Shown here in pieces: positions 22,861-35,140 of a stretch of DNA of 64,000 bases; the stretch's first letter is position 1, and every line of letters begins with the position of its first letter. The position numbers and the translations under genes are program-made. The notes under the pieces are model-generated. The model had not been told where the DNA came from, searched no databases, and was given only the letters and a program-made list of their open reading frames with translations. The DNA is from Mesocentrotus franciscanus (lineage: Eukaryota; Echinodermata; Echinoidea; Camarodonta; Strongylocentrotidae): the NCBI GenBank assembly GCA_037976565.1, contig CP137668.1, positions 35,974,088-36,038,087 on the forward strand, given 5' to 3'.

Positions 22861-23999
22861 TATACTTAGAAAATCAATGAATAAAAAAAGTTAATGAGTA
22901 CTCTTATCCTTACATGCATTACTAAGAAGCCTATGAATAATTTATTTGTTAATAAGAGCGAAAGCTGACATATATTATAAAGCGACCATCACACATTAGT
23001 CTTTTTATTAATGTCGAAAGCTTAGGATGAATTATTCAGAAACGCACTGCAAAGAACAAAACGAAATATAGAATAATCTAAAAACGAGAGGGGCGGATTT
23101 ATTCTTTAAAAATCCATGAATATAAATAGATCCATCTACATAAAGATTATAGATGATGATGATGAACAAAGGCAATACTGAGGTTTCTTAATAACTTGAG
23201 CTCTGGTACATATCAAGTAAACAAAAGGAAAACAAATTGTGTTTATGCCCCTCCTTGCAATTTGGACGTCCACCGCACAAAAAAAAATGCCAGGAAATGT
23301 ATAAACCTTTTTCGTTGTTGTTTTATTATGTTTTGTTTTGTCGTTGTTATAGTTTCTCCTGATGTTTTTCTGTCTCTTAATTTTTGCTTGTCATCCATGT
23401 TTCGGACTTGTGCTCCCCCCGCCTCTGTGCTAGAGAATCCTTGATTCAACATAGGTACATGTATCCAAGCAAACTGGATCGTAATTACAATAATGTAAGA
23501 GCTAATAAGCGTTTCGTCTGAACGGGAAATCAGTGTAGCTACACAAGGTCATTACCAGCCTATTTCAATATAATGTATATGCAGCACAAAACTTGCATTG
23601 TGCTGATGTGTTAGATTTCCTTTTCACTGATTACCAATCAGTTCTCGTTTGATTAAACCATAGATTGAAAACACTCGATCACTGTCGCGGTTTAATTACA
23701 AAATCTGGAAACGTTTATGTGGCTAATAAAGCACTCGTTATGAGGCTGCGTGGCGCTATAATGTCGCTTGATTAACATTCTCGGGAAGTGAAGGGAGAAG
23801 CAGATGACAATGATAATGATTTAAAAGTGACCATAAATGTAAAATTTCTATCAATTTGGGGATGAGGTTGTGCGACATTTCATCTAGACCCGTGTCTTCT
23901 CAAGTATTCTGTATAATTATATCAAATGGATCAAATGCGAGGGAGCAAGACGATCGAGAAGGGGAGGGTATGCCGGGGTCTATTTACGTTTTTCCCCCG
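22861..23999. other. intergenic, nothing seen
   Basis: No gene recognised. The bottom-strand frame at 23243-23452 and the top-strand frame at 23196-23444 overlap and have no motifs. Confidence 0.5.
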
Positions 24000-24319
24000 T
24001 CTTTTCCATTCTTTAACTCTTTCTTTCTGTCTGTCTTTCTGTCTCTCTCTCTCTCTCTCTCTTCCCCTTTCTTTCTTTTCATTTTCTTTTGCATGTGACA
24101 CTTCTGTATGTACCCCACAAGTTACGGTATCATAGTCATACAATTTGTCATTTCGCCCCTACCCCCTCTCTCTCTCCCTCATACACACACACACACACAC
24201 ACACACATACACACACTCTCTTTCTCTCTCTCTCCCTCTGTTTTTCTCCCACTCCCTCTTCCTCTCTCACTTTACCTCCTCCACCCACTATTTCATTCTC
24301 TCTCTCTCTCTCTCTCCCC

Positions 24320-24350
<31 letters not shown>

Positions 24351-24380
24351 TCCCTTTCCCCTCCCCCTCTCTCTCTGTTC
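24000..24380. repeat. compound CT and CA microsatellite
   Basis: CT tracts at about 24040-24062 and 24296-24380 flank a CA run at 24182-24217. Several overlapping low-complexity frames exist on both strands and are artefacts. Confidence 0.95.
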
Positions 24381-25346
24381 GCCCCCTCTCCATGAAACAA
24401 CATACTATTTCAGATGCAAATACTTTGATTTTCAATCCCAATTGCACTTCAAACCGATGATCACCCGTGTATATCTGCAATCATAACAATATCTTTTTCC
24501 TATCCATATCGTTCACAAGAATTCCCCTCGAGAACTATCAAATATTCATAATGACATTTTCACTACTATAACTAGATTTATTGTTACCTATATCTCTGGG
24601 CGTTTTCCTGTATGCCCAGGATCAGTCTAGCAAAACAGACACTATTTCGTTTGTTTAAAAAAAAAAAAAGTTTAATTAACTAATTAACCAGATAAATACC
24701 TTAAAAATGGACTTGTATACCACAAACAAAAGCCACATCTCTGCATTTTAGTTTAATTTAATTATCTATACTGGTAGGATGCTTTGACGGGTCGTACTTA
24801 TTAGTTATTACTGTAGACTCAATCATTAAACTTTGCTATTTGTCTCCAAGAAACCCCAAGCGGTACGAGACTGTAGACTAATCAAGAGGATAATGAACTC
24901 TCCTACAATGTACATGGATAGGTCACTTTCCCCTGTTGACATCGTGCCAAAAATAGCGTTTTTCTTTCTTCTGCACCAGCACCAAACAGGACTCTAAAGC
25001 AAATATCATTGTAACGACATCTAAACTACATAGGGCCCCTCCTCTGTTATGCCAGAGATGAAGAAGAAGAAAGATAGAAAGAAAGAAAGAGTGGGTTGAC
25101 TACGATTGATGTCTACCTATGTCTTTAATCTCATGTGGGCTATGTTGCACTCTCTATCCACTTAGCCGTACAGGGTCAAACTAAAAGCTAAAGTCAGATA
25201 TTCTGGTTTAAGAATTAAGGGGTATAAAGTATATCATTTCGCTTGCAAAATAATATAACGTAAATAATTATTACTGTCACTGGATGATATAGATACCTCT
25301 GGTCTAATATACCCACATCTGTGTAGTGCTTTTTAGCAAGACTAAT
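24381..25346. other. intergenic, nothing seen
   Basis: AT-rich DNA with an A run at 24657-24669 and a short GAAA repeat near 25071-25090. No gene recognised. Confidence 0.5.
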
Positions 25347-25485
25347 GCTACGGTCACAAAGGTCCGTACGAACGATAATTTCGTACGAATCTCCCTGTTT
25401 TTCCATTGTCTTCCCGAATTTCCATTGTCTAAAAATCGTTCGTACGGCATTCGTAGCAGTTCGTGATGGCATTTGTGACCGAGGC
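25347..25485. mobile_element. foldback element, GGTCACAAA ends
   Basis: The left arm GCTACGGTCACAAAGG then CGTACGAACGAT mirrors the right arm ATCGTTCGTACG then GCATTTGTGACCGAGGC. The outer 14 bp match with one or two differences and the inner CGTACGAACGAT / ATCGTTCGTACG pair is perfect. It is a short MITE-like palindrome; no target duplication was identified. Confidence 0.75.
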
Positions 25486-26457
25486 TTAAATAAATTAAAA
25501 CCTCTTAACACAACCCTGGCGGATTTAGGGGCACATCCAGCCCATAGTTACTAGAGAGAGATAGTTACGTCACCGGAAGTTGCTTCTGATTGGTCTGTCA
25601 TTTCATGAAGCTCTCTCTCATAGAGATTGTACGTGGGAAGGAAATATTTGGAGCAACTATGCACCCTTTTGAGGTATTTTTTCCTTCTGTTTGCTTGTGA
25701 GAGAATTTTAGAATGAATATCCTCCCAAAAAGTCTCTAATGCCCTTCTATTTTTTCTTCTTTCCTGTTTTGCTTGCTTGCTGGCTTGTTTGCTGGCTTGT
25801 TTGCTTGTCAGCAAATTCTATGAATATTTGTCCCCCTCTTTTACAAAATCCACCCCAGAAAAAATACTTATCATTATTTTTTCACCACGTAATCAACCTT
25901 TTACGAAAGCTTCTAGACAGTTTATTTCACGATGCAATCCCATGACAAGTTCTAAAGATTTGTGATGCATTTGATTGTTTCCAGTCCTTTGATTGGTCGA
26001 GAAGGAAAGTGCACGTGACCTTGTTCTCCACGTGCGCCATGGACATTCGTTCGGGTAACGAACCTTTGGATAACGCATGGTGTCTAGACGATGGTGGGTG
26101 CATGAACTTCGCACATGACAGATACATTAAGTTAAAAACCTGGATGCACATGACAAGAACTATATTCAGGATAGAGTCGCTTATCAATCCACGAATTATC
26201 GACATCGACATCTGTCAGGAGAATGTTTTTATGCACAGCCGATTTCTCATATCGACCATCATTTCATTATCCGTTCCTATACCATGTATTTTCGCACTCT
26301 TTTGTGAGGTTCGTTTTTCATACAAACTGTGTGAACATAATGCATACGATGGGATTCATTTACAGTGTCAAACATTGTGTAGACATGAAATAACACGGAA
26401 TAAAAGAATGATACCAATAGGTATGTAATATCTAACATATTCTGTTAAGGAAGGGAG
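25486..26457. other. intergenic, nothing firm
   Basis: A short GCTT/GGCTTGTTT repeat lies at 25767-25806. A 139-codon top-strand frame at 26009-26428 has no recognisable domain and ends close to the next GA tract, so I do not call it a gene, although it is one of the few long frames here that is not low complexity. Confidence 0.4.
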
Positions 26458-26530
26458 AGTAGAGAGAGAGAAAGAGAGAGAGAGAAAGAGAGAGAGAGAG
26501 ATATAGAGAGAGAGAAAGAGAGAGGGAGGG
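26458..26530. repeat. GA microsatellite
   Basis: GA dinucleotides with AAAG interruptions, followed by G-rich sequence. Confidence 0.95.
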
Positions 26531-28000
26531 GGCGGGGGACAGAACGACGGAGGAAGAATGGCCTGGACAACATTACGGAAGATGATGTATATAAGAGAAC
26601 TATTATCATAATTCATATCATCTTTTGTGATGCATCACATTTATAATTACAATGATAATAGGAATATCCTTCATTTTACTTCACAAATTCAATTCTTAAA
26701 GCGGCTGCACATAACTTTTATCTAATAACTTTCAAGAACATAAGGCCTTGTCCGCCTACTATCTAATAACTATTCTGAATACCTCTTGCTTTCCTTACAC
26801 TTTAAATTATATGGTTTACGTAATGAAAATGATTCGACCGTGTTAAATTCTCCGATGGCATTTCCCCTCCTTTCCAAATATTAACAATACATCCGGGTCT
26901 CTGGGGACACCACTTGAAATTCGCTATTGAAATTACGTTATGATAAAATGTACATGGAATGAAGAATGTGCTTGGAATGAACAATTTCTTTATCAACCTT
27001 TTCCGACATTACTTGATTTGCTCAACACGAAAAGTGTAAAATAAACAACCTTTTACTAAGGCCTCTTATAACATAACACTATCCAGAAGAAAAATACAAC
27101 GTCAAAAACGTTTTAAAATTCATGATTGTAAATCCTCGAGACGTTGCTTTCAGAAGGCATTATACCTGTATATTTTAGAATGTTAAGTAATGCAGCTCAG
27201 AGCGTTTTACAAAAATGTTGAAATAAAAGATAGACTAAAGTCAGCCAAAGTATTATTGAGAGTATCTACGTTAAAGCCATCTTTCGACTCGACTTATGGC
27301 ACTTAGTTTTTAATGGATGAACTTAGGAGTGTGAAATACCTTGAGTGGGATTTTGAGCGTCTAATGTTGCCGTTTTAATAACTATACGTAGTGTTGTTTG
27401 GTATAAAGTTGGAGGAGTGCTCAGATGCATTCTCTTTGTTTTCATTTGATTTTGTTTTTGTCTTTAATTTTTTTACACATATAATCAATCAAGAATACAA
27501 TCCTTGAAAAGATCGCCCTTGAATCCTTGCATATATTAGAATCACGTGTGCAGAATAAGTATAATAACTAGTACACACGCATAGATCAAATCAGTAAAAC
27601 TGCCATAGAAACCTGAAGAATACAGTACTATACCAAAGTTTTACACGTATTATGTGTATATGACATTGTGAGTAGGTGGCAAACACTCTTTAAAAAGTTT
27701 GGCACCAGGACATTTATAACCTTTCTATTATGACTATATCAAGATTGAGACATGTTTTTGTTTAAGTGATCTTATTTTTACTTTGAATGTAAAGGGCGTG
27801 AAGCAGCTCAAAATATTGTTAATTATATTCATACTGCTGACGAAAGTATATGAGGAGGTAATAAGACGATGCTACTCAGTTTTCTTTAATCTTGTTGGAA
27901 ATAACAAATCTCACCATTTCCGATTTGGTCAATCCTAGCTTGTTGTAGAGAGCGGAGCTACCAGCCACCTGCACCTCCTCCCCTCCTCCCCCGCCCGCCA
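26531..28000. other. intergenic, nothing seen
   Basis: About 1.5 kb of AT-rich DNA with no frame above 65 codons and no recognised repeat. TATCTAATAACT occurs twice near 26718 and 26759. Confidence 0.5.
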
Positions 28001-28640
28001 TGACCGACATGATGCACCTCTCTTCTAGGGTCACAGTCCTTGGTCTAAAATGGCCGCTAGCCTATCTTCCGTTAGTCCAAATTGATCAATCAAAAAGTCC
28101 TAAAACAACTTTTAAAATTTTGAATTTCCTTGGTCACATTAAACAGTCAGGTAAAGTTGAATGTTATCAGTCACTTCTTAAGTTGATCGAATGATCCTTC
28201 AAAAGTACACAGTCCGAATCCAGGACTACAAGATTTGTTCGCTCCAAGACCACAAGATCCAAGGCACGACGGGTCAATAACTGCTTATATTCCTCTAAAA
28301 TCACTAATCCACTTAATCAAGGCCTGGTCTTGTTGAGAAGTTCCAAGACCAGGAAGAAATCCACCAAAACACCTGAAATCAAGAGGATACTCGTAACCCC
28401 CTCTCCGAACAGGTGATGGGTATCTAACGTTTTTGTTTACCCTACGCGCCAAAGTATTATGTACTAGACACAAATTCTGTGCATTGTTGTATATGCCGAG
28501 AGGGGACACGTTACATGCACATGTATACCACTAAGGACATCGGCCTGTCCCCCTAGTTTAATCCTACAACAAGACCTAGTCTTTGGAACTGCCCTGACTA
28601 TTGGACCAGGGCATTCGGGTATTGTAATATTCGGCCTGAT
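28001..28640. repeat. diverged repeats with CTTGGTCT / AAGACC motifs
   Basis: Variants of AGTCCTTGGTCT, CCAAGACCACAAG and AAGACCTAGTCTTTGG recur in both orientations. A perfect 10-bp stem, CCTGGTCTTG (28323-28332) and CAAGACCAGG (28344-28353), has an 11-base loop. This may be an eroded foldback element; no gene seen. Confidence 0.4.
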
Positions 28641-29559
28641 CGATACGAGGGCTGTATAGGTGTATTGATTTCTAGCGAACGATAAGATGCGGTTTACAGT
28701 TAAGAAGATGATGTACACGTATTTTTGTCTTGAACGTGGGGAAGCAATTTTTTATTTTTAAAGACTCACAAGTCTTTAAAAACATCTTAAATCGTATTAC
28801 ACATCGCGTTCTCAAGTTTGCAAACCATTTAAACTCAGGCAAGCTTCCATCCACTATTGTGGACTTTGTCAAACACAATAATTTCTTCTCACAGTTTCTT
28901 ACCGTCTGATGCCGAGATATTATAATTATTATTATTCATGTAGTTTCGATTATTCTTCGTCAATGCCTTGGTATCACAAATTAGAATATTTATGTGGATA
29001 AACGTTTCGCTATTTGTTATAAACAACATACTTCCCATTGAGTGTATAATAGTTATGATCCTTGATAATAATCAATATGGATACACGGCCAAGTAATTTT
29101 GCATTATCGATTTTTACATGAATCTACGAGAGATAAGGCAGAGGAAATTAGTGTACAAAAATAACGTTATCGTAATGATGCACCGTCTCAGTAGGAAATT
29201 GATTAAATATCAGGGATACTATCAAAAGAGATAAAATTAAAGACGTGGTTGTTGCAATGCATGCAGTGAATGTCTACGAATCATGGGTTTATCTACTAGA
29301 TGGTGATACAAAGCACTTTCTACACATCTTTGAGGCCATATGCAAATCGATCTTGTGTACAATTATGCTCGATGTAAATTTAATATTCAATAACTTTTTG
29401 AAAGTACAAATTGGTTTCCATTAATGAAGAATGAAGACAATTCAAAATTGATCAGCCAAGCATTGCAGTCGCCCTTACCATCAATCGGCTTACAGTTTAC
29501 GCTGGATACAAACGTGACATGTGGTGGGTGAATCATAAATATGAATTATAAGGAGGGAG
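28641..29559. other. intergenic, nothing seen
   Basis: AT-rich DNA, no recognised features. Confidence 0.5.
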
Positions 29560-29665
29560 ATGGAGATGGAGCGAGAAAGAGAGGGAGGGGGAGGGAGAGA
29601 GCGAGAGAGAGAGAGAGAGAGAGGGGGTAAAGGGGAAAAGGAAAGAAAGGATGGGAAGACAGAGA
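29560..29665. repeat. GA microsatellite
   Basis: GA dinucleotides with GGGA interruptions. Confidence 0.9.
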
Positions 29666-30807
29666 TAGAAGAGAAGAGTAGATTATACAAGATTAACATT
29701 ATCATGGCAATAAATACGATGCTCATAATAATCTATTCAATACCGTCTGACTTTCCCGCCTATTATCTTCTCTTTTTTGTCATCCTCCTCCTCTAAGTAG
29801 CAGACCAGAATCATTTTGTCTTGAAGGGGCGTCTAATATGGAAGACCCAACGGACCCATTTTCGGCTTCTTTGATAATGAAGGCCTGGGATTATACGAAA
29901 AAAAGTAATCACTCCCATTTCTCTTCCGTAGTCCAACGCGGTAATGAAACTGTGACCCAGATTTCCCCCAAGTTTCTGAGATGAAATTTCAAACCTTAAA
30001 AGCATATCCGATATTCATGCAAATCTTCCCAATTTAAAATTATGAAAGAAATGATAAAGGGACAGGGATGTATTTTAGATTCAAGTGCGTCTTTTAAAAA
30101 TATGAAATTGTGCATAAAAGGTACTATCTCTATCAGTTTTTACATGGAATCGGCATTGAATGGAATGGAAATGTCGGAAAGCAAATTAATGTATATCATT
30201 TGCTCTTCTCCCATTTCAAACAATCTACTTACGAAGAAAAAATAAACCAATATGAAATGTAACGAACGCTGTTCTAGCAAAGACAACCAATAGATAATAA
30301 ACGTGTCCCCTCTTTTTAAAATGAAACATACAGGAATGTGCATTATCAAAATTATGCTTTTCTGCCTAAGAATATGTTATTTAAAATTTTCTACGGGGAG
30401 CCCCCCCCCCACACACACACTCACACTGTATGTCCGATCTTATTTGAATGTTACAATCATTATAACATGAAGTTTGATATTTGAAGCACATAATTTCATG
30501 CGGTGTTTAAAACGGCAAGTTTATCCCTGACTAAAGTAAGATGTCGTTTTGATACAGGGGGAGGGGCTCATGCCCCTCCAGTGAGAGAGAGACAGAGAGA
30601 GGGGAGGGGACAGGAGCAGGGGGACAAGATAAAGGGAACGTAAAAAAAATGATATGACCAACTCTCACACCCCTCTTCAAATTGATGGCTTATTTCATTC
30701 GCATTTCATCCACCACGTAAAATTGTCCCCCCCCCCCCCACACTCCTCTCCCCCGATGATGCCAGTACCCCTCATGGCAGGAATTGCAGGATACGCCACT
30801 TATTATC
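29666..30807. other. intergenic, nothing firm
   Basis: No gene recognised. It includes a C run followed by a CA run at 30400-30425, a G/GA-rich stretch at 30556-30630 and a C run at 30726-30739. Confidence 0.5.
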
Positions 30808-31245
30808 AGGTCTTGATCATCGATATGGTAAGATGTCGGACTCCAACTGGTTGATGAGTCACGTTCCATTCAGGTCGCATGTCAATATCACATGAATCTG
30901 TCCTGATCACGCTGGCTACGCGCTCTAGAAAGCATTGACCTCGGCGGTCGAAAGAGTCGATAAAATCAACTCAAACTCAAACCAAAGCTAAATATTGTAA
31001 TGTGTTTCCCGCTTAAACTAAACTTGGTCGTCCACATCGCATCATCATAAGGATGCGTGATGGCATCTACAACAAAAGCTGAGTAATAGAAGCTATACAT
31101 TTACACTTCTGTCATGATTTATAGCATTGATGTGGCTGCACAACCTTAAAACTACCTTCCATGTGTTTCCCGCGTAAAATAAACTTGGTCGTCTGCATTG
31201 CGCCATCAGAAAGAGCTTTTGACTCAAATCAGATACAGTGTAGTC
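30808..31245 (+). mobile_element. interspersed repeat, possible SINE (copy 1)
   Basis: From 30949 this matches a second copy at 34026-34245 at roughly four bases in five: AAGAGTCGATAAAATCAACT, GATGGCATCTACAACAAAAG, and TAGCATTGATGTGGCTGCAC. Upstream, 30815-30880 looks like a degraded tRNA-type head (TGGTAAGATGTCGGACTCC, then CACGTTCCATTC), so this may be a SINE. A second, shorter internal repeat (GTGTTTCCCGC with AAACTTGGTCGTC) occurs at 31002 and again at 31161. Confidence 0.55.
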
Positions 31246-31699
31246 GTAGAGTAGTGAAGTCACCTTCACGGCTTGACTTGTAGATGTGTTCTAAATGCAT
31301 AGTTTAGTATTTCTTTGAGTATGTTTATAACTCTCATATAACTTTTAAAACTTGTAATATGTGTTTAATAATGTTAGTACTGTATTGTTTGTTTTTATTT
31401 CCGAAATCCATACATTCAAGTTTAAAAACATACATATAAAACACATTTCAAATGATAAGACAAACGGCTGGATAGCCCACTTCAGGACCATTTTCAAAAT
31501 GGTCCTGTTCTCCATGGGGTCCAAAAGAAAAACATCATATTCATTTATATACAATATCAATGTTTAATCATAGTAATTTACCAATGCACTATCCCCCTTA
31601 TCGACCCCCTCGCCTCACCACCCCCTCCCGCCACCCTCTCGATACCGCCAACCCCTCCCGCTACCCCCTCCCAAGTCCTCCAGGGTATAGTACAAAGAA
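31246..31699. other. intergenic with C-rich minisatellite
   Basis: AT-rich DNA, then a C-rich stretch at about 31590-31680 built of CCACCCCCTCCCGCCAC-like units. No gene seen. Confidence 0.5.
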
Positions 31700-31763
31700 C
31701 AATAAACAATTTTATTTACAATCATAAATTGGTATTAATATTATCTAAAAACATATTTCTCTG

Positions 31764-31892
31764 TCAAACTAAACTTTGTATTTCTTTATTAAATATAGCC
31801 AAACTTCTTGATTGTCGAGTGTGCATAGATAACCCATTATACAATTTACTTCCGCGATACAGAAACGTACGCTTACAATTCTGTGTTTTCCG
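31764..31892 (-). pseudogene. C-terminal end of the LINE ORF, split off by an insertion
   Basis: On the reverse strand this reads NCKRTFLYRGSKLYNGL, then a TRQSRSLAIFNKEI segment and a stop (TCA on the top strand at 31764-31766). The RGSKLYN type motif is a common C-terminal signature in this LINE group. It follows on from the segment ending at 32659 once the nested element and one TTAA copy are set aside. Confidence 0.8.
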
Positions 31893-31896
31893 TTAA

Positions 31897-32654
31897 CCCT
31901 AATAAGGCCGGGGCCATCATGGCCCCCCCCCTCCGCGATTTTTCTGATTGTTCGGGAACGCATACGGATGACGCCCCGCCGCTTCATGACTTTATTCTTT
32001 CGAGTCTTGCGCATCTTTTAAAACAATTTTTTGAAAATCAGACCTACCGTTACAAAGTCACGTGACCTTTTGTCTTTACATGTCGGCCCGAAAATCGCTC
32101 ATTTTCGTGATTTGTGTACAAAACATATGGAAATATCATTTTTCCTAAAAAGAGATAAATCATTGGTTATTTGGTCTTGTTTAAAGTTTAGGTGTTTCTT
32201 TTGGGGGTCAAAATAGTTAAATTATAGTTAGAAATGATATTAAACAACAAAAACAATAAAATACATAAGTTAAAAAAACAATGAATTACATAAGAAATTA
32301 TCAAAACAAGAGATAACATAAGAAATAACCTAGCTTTCCAATTTTTTTTTCGTATTATTATTCCAAATGGTCTAACAAATATATGTAGTGGAAAAGAAAG
32401 CTTAAATATAAAGAATATATGATTTATAGGTAAAAATATGATTTTTTTGATCTTATTTGCATAATTACCATAAATATGCAAATGAGTAATTTTTTCAAAA
32501 AATTGAAATTGCTATAGTATTCTATACACTTCACTTGACATGCATGCAAATTTTCGCGGCGATCGGCCGTTTCACGGCCGAGATCTTAAGGGGGGCCATA
32601 ATGCCCCCCCCCCCCGGCCGTATTAAGAACTCAAATAGCCCGGCCTTATTAGGG
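31897..32654. mobile_element. piggyBac-type non-autonomous element, 758 bp
   Basis: The element is flanked on both sides by TTAA (31893-31896 and 32655-32658), the target duplication characteristic of the piggyBac superfamily. It begins CCCTAATAAGGCCGGG and ends with the exact complement CCCGGCCTTATTAGGG: 16-bp perfect inverted repeats starting CCC, also typical. Subterminal GGCCATCATGGCCCCC (left) and GGCCATAATGCCCCC (right) are a direct pair. There is no transposase; the internal frames are short and AT-rich. It sits inside the LINE ORF and so is younger than that LINE copy. Confidence 0.92.
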
Positions 32655-32658
32655 TTAA

Positions 32659-33925
32659 AGCAAAACTAAATTAGTACTTCTAAGGGTATAGTTTGTAGGC
32701 TTAACAATAAACTTCTCTTTCAAATATACAGGTGCCAAATCGTGAAATATTTTATACATCAAAGAATAACCGTGCCTAACTTGTCTATTTTCTAAAATTT
32801 CCCAATTTAAAATATCATGAATTTCATTAATTGGTTTATTTTCAGATAATTTAAATTTAAGAATAATTCTACCATGCAGCCCTGTTCTGTAATTTGTGTA
32901 ACATGTCTATTTGAGTCTTAGTGCCCGAATGCCATAACACGTCACCATAATCAAAATGTGGCATTATCGCAGCATTATATACCAGTTTTAACCCAGTCTC
33001 ATTAACATAATTACGCAACCTTCCTAAGAAACTAATCATTTTTCCAACCTTTTTACATAATTCATCAATGTGTATATTCCATTTTAATTCACAATCAATA
33101 AAAAATACCTAGATATTTAAATTTGTCAACTTGAACAATATCATTATCATTTACTTTTAAGTTTAACCTACTGTGTCTGTTCAACATATATTTAGTGCCT
33201 ATCACCATACTAACAGTCTTAGTACAATTTATTTTCAACTTATTCCAATTCATCCAAGAATATAACTATGCAATTCAATATTCAAAACATTTTCAATATT
33301 ACAAGGGTCTTTATCTGAGTAATATATAACGGTGTCATCTGCATAAAGTTGAACCGAACATTTTTCAAAACAAGAGGGCATATCATTAATAAATATAAGA
33401 AAAAAGTTTTGGGCCGAGAATAGATCCCTGAGGTACCCCGTGTAAGGGGTAGTTCTGACGAGTATTATTAATCGAAGTTATTATGCGTCTACCATTTAAA
33501 TAGCTTTTAAACCAATTCAAAGATGTATCCTGTATACCAACACAAGAGGTTCATTTTGCCAGAAGAATTCCGTGGTCCACTAAGTCGAAAGCCTTTTGAA
33601 GATCAACAAAAACAGTACCTGTGTACATGCCTTTGTCTAGTGACATGAGCCAGTCATTATATCGTCGAATGATTAGACCTAAACCCCGATTGTTGTTTGG
33701 CCAACATATTATTGTTCGATAAGAAACGGGTGAGTTGCCGCTGTACAACTCTTTCTAAAAGCTTCGACACACAAGGTAAAAGAGAAATCGGTCTATAATG
33801 ATCAGGATTAGCTTTATCTCCCTTCTTAAATAATGGAATTATCTTGCCTATTTTCCACCTAGTTGGAACCACACCTTCACTAATTGACCTATTTATTAAG
33901 TATGTGATGCTTCGATAATCTGTAG
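32659..33925 (-). pseudogene. reverse transcriptase pseudogene (LINE ORF2 part)
   Basis: Once copied LINE RNA into DNA at the nicked target. On the reverse strand I see, in order: WKIGKIIPLFKKGD and YRPISLLP (near 33780-33865, fingers); QQSGFRSNHST (near 33665-33700); VFVDLQKAFDLVDH (near 33565-33610, first catalytic Asp); GVPQGSILGP (33422-33439 onward); the catalytic YADD at 33334-33345; FKYLGI (near 33110-33125); and a C-terminal region with WEILENRQVRHGYSLM. The frame is broken at about 33660, 33400-33405 (an extra T in a T run), 33252-33258, 33098-33107 and 32868-32878, and an in-frame TGA follows GILLAK near 33548. It is dead. The final ORF segment continues at 31764-31892 beyond the inserted element. 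Confidence 0.9.
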
Positions 33926-34025
33926 TTTGTAAAGAAATTATTCATTATGTATTGTTTTTCTCATTTTATATTGCATGTACATGTTATGTTTTAATTTTGT
34001 TTCATTTGTTGTACTCTCTCCCCGA

Positions 34026-34245
34026 AAGGGGGTCTAAAGAGTCAATAATATCAACTCAAAATCAAACCCAATGTTAAGAATTGTAATGCGTGAAATAAAC
34101 TTGGTCGACTGCATCGCACCTTCAGAAGGATGCGTAATGGCATCTACAACAAAAGCTGAGTAAAGGAAGCTTTGACTTTCCACTTCTGCCATGTTTTATA
34201 GCATTGATGTGGCTGCACAACCTTAAAACTATCTTCCATGACTTG
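34026..34245 (+). repeat. interspersed repeat (copy 2 of the 30949 repeat)
   Basis: Matches 30949-31165 in the same orientation: AAGAGTCAATAATATCAACT, GCGTAATGGCATCTACAAC, AGCATTGATGTGGCTGCAC. The two copies lie 3,077 bp apart and bracket the LINE and its nested element. Confidence 0.8.
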
Positions 34246-34863
34246 AAAACATGAAAAACATCAGTAATACTTTGAGGAAAGAGGTACCCAAAAACAAAAA
34301 AACAGTCGCTTAATAATGCTGCGCTATCGTTATTAACTTAAATTCGTTGTTACATGATGATATTTACCAGACGATTATTGACTACGTCTATCATTAATAA
34401 CAAAAACAACAATTACAAAAAAAATTAAAAAAATACGAGTATTAGCAAGTTAAAGAAAACGGATGTAAAGTTCGTCAAACGAATATTTTTAGACGTATTT
34501 TGCAGTAGTCCGGAAGATGTCCTCGAAAAGTTGATTTTATTTCCTCTATCGAATATTGTCTGGTAAGTTATTCTGCATGATAAAGCAATACATCGAGCGG
34601 CGGAAACTTCTCATGTCAAACATGTCTTTACTCGTTTTCCCTCTCGTAGTATCTTCTCCTTAAAGGGTAACGCCCTGGAGGACATAGTCTTCTAGTACCG
34701 TATGAGAACATAATCGAGCTCAACCGCAGCGACTGTCAGTTAATAAGATACAAGACAACATCGACTGAGAAACCTCGTATGCATGTAATGTTCAATGAAG
34801 CTCGGATGATCTATACCAACTTAAGAAAGAGTAACATCTGAAGTGTGCGATCGATATAAAGGG
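34246..34863. other. intergenic, nothing seen
   Basis: AT-rich DNA, no features recognised. Confidence 0.5.
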
Positions 34864-35140
34864 TATATCACAAGAATGCTGTGGGCAATTTTTTAATTTT
34901 TACTATCTGTGAGAATGCGGACTTCTTCCTGAATTTTATGTTAGAATTTATTTTCCATTTCTTCTCCCCTCAAGCCCCTATTTCTCTCTCTCATGTTATA
35001 TCATGAGAATGCCTTGAGCATTTCGTGCATTTTCATTGTACTGGAGAGGGGGTGGATTATTTGTGATTTTGTTTAAATGTTACAATGTATTTCCATTCCT
35101 TATCCCCTGACGTCGCTATTTCTGTCTCTCTCATTTACTT
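34864..35140. repeat. diverged tandem duplication, ~133-bp spacing
   Basis: TATATCACAAGAATGC (34864) and TATATCATGAGAATGC (34997) start two similar blocks; both end with CATTTCTTCTCCCCT or CATTCCTTATCCCCT, then a CTATTTCT and TCTCTCTC motif. Confidence 0.65.

Larger units (their letters stand above)
31700..33930 (-). mobile_element. 5'-truncated LINE, Jockey/CR1/L2 group, interrupted
   Basis: Reverse-strand remnant of a non-LTR retrotransposon. It begins inside the reverse transcriptase fingers near 33930 (no endonuclease domain is present, as in a typical 5' truncation) and runs to the ORF stop at 31764-31766, then a short 3' UTR containing AATAAA near 31710. A 758-bp DNA element at 31897-32654 is inserted near the 3' end of the ORF; removing it brings the two LINE halves together. 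Copies of another repeat lie outside on both sides (30949 and 34026). The clade is assigned from motif style only. Confidence 0.9.

Noticed and set aside
26009..26428. 139-codon frame, not low complexity
   Set aside because: No recognisable domain, no clear splice or start context, and no repetition elsewhere. Kept out of the gene calls for lack of evidence, though it deserves a transcript check.
31883..32065. 60-codon frame as a piggyBac transposase fragment
   Set aside because: Too short, no transposase motifs, and it begins in the LINE flank outside the element.
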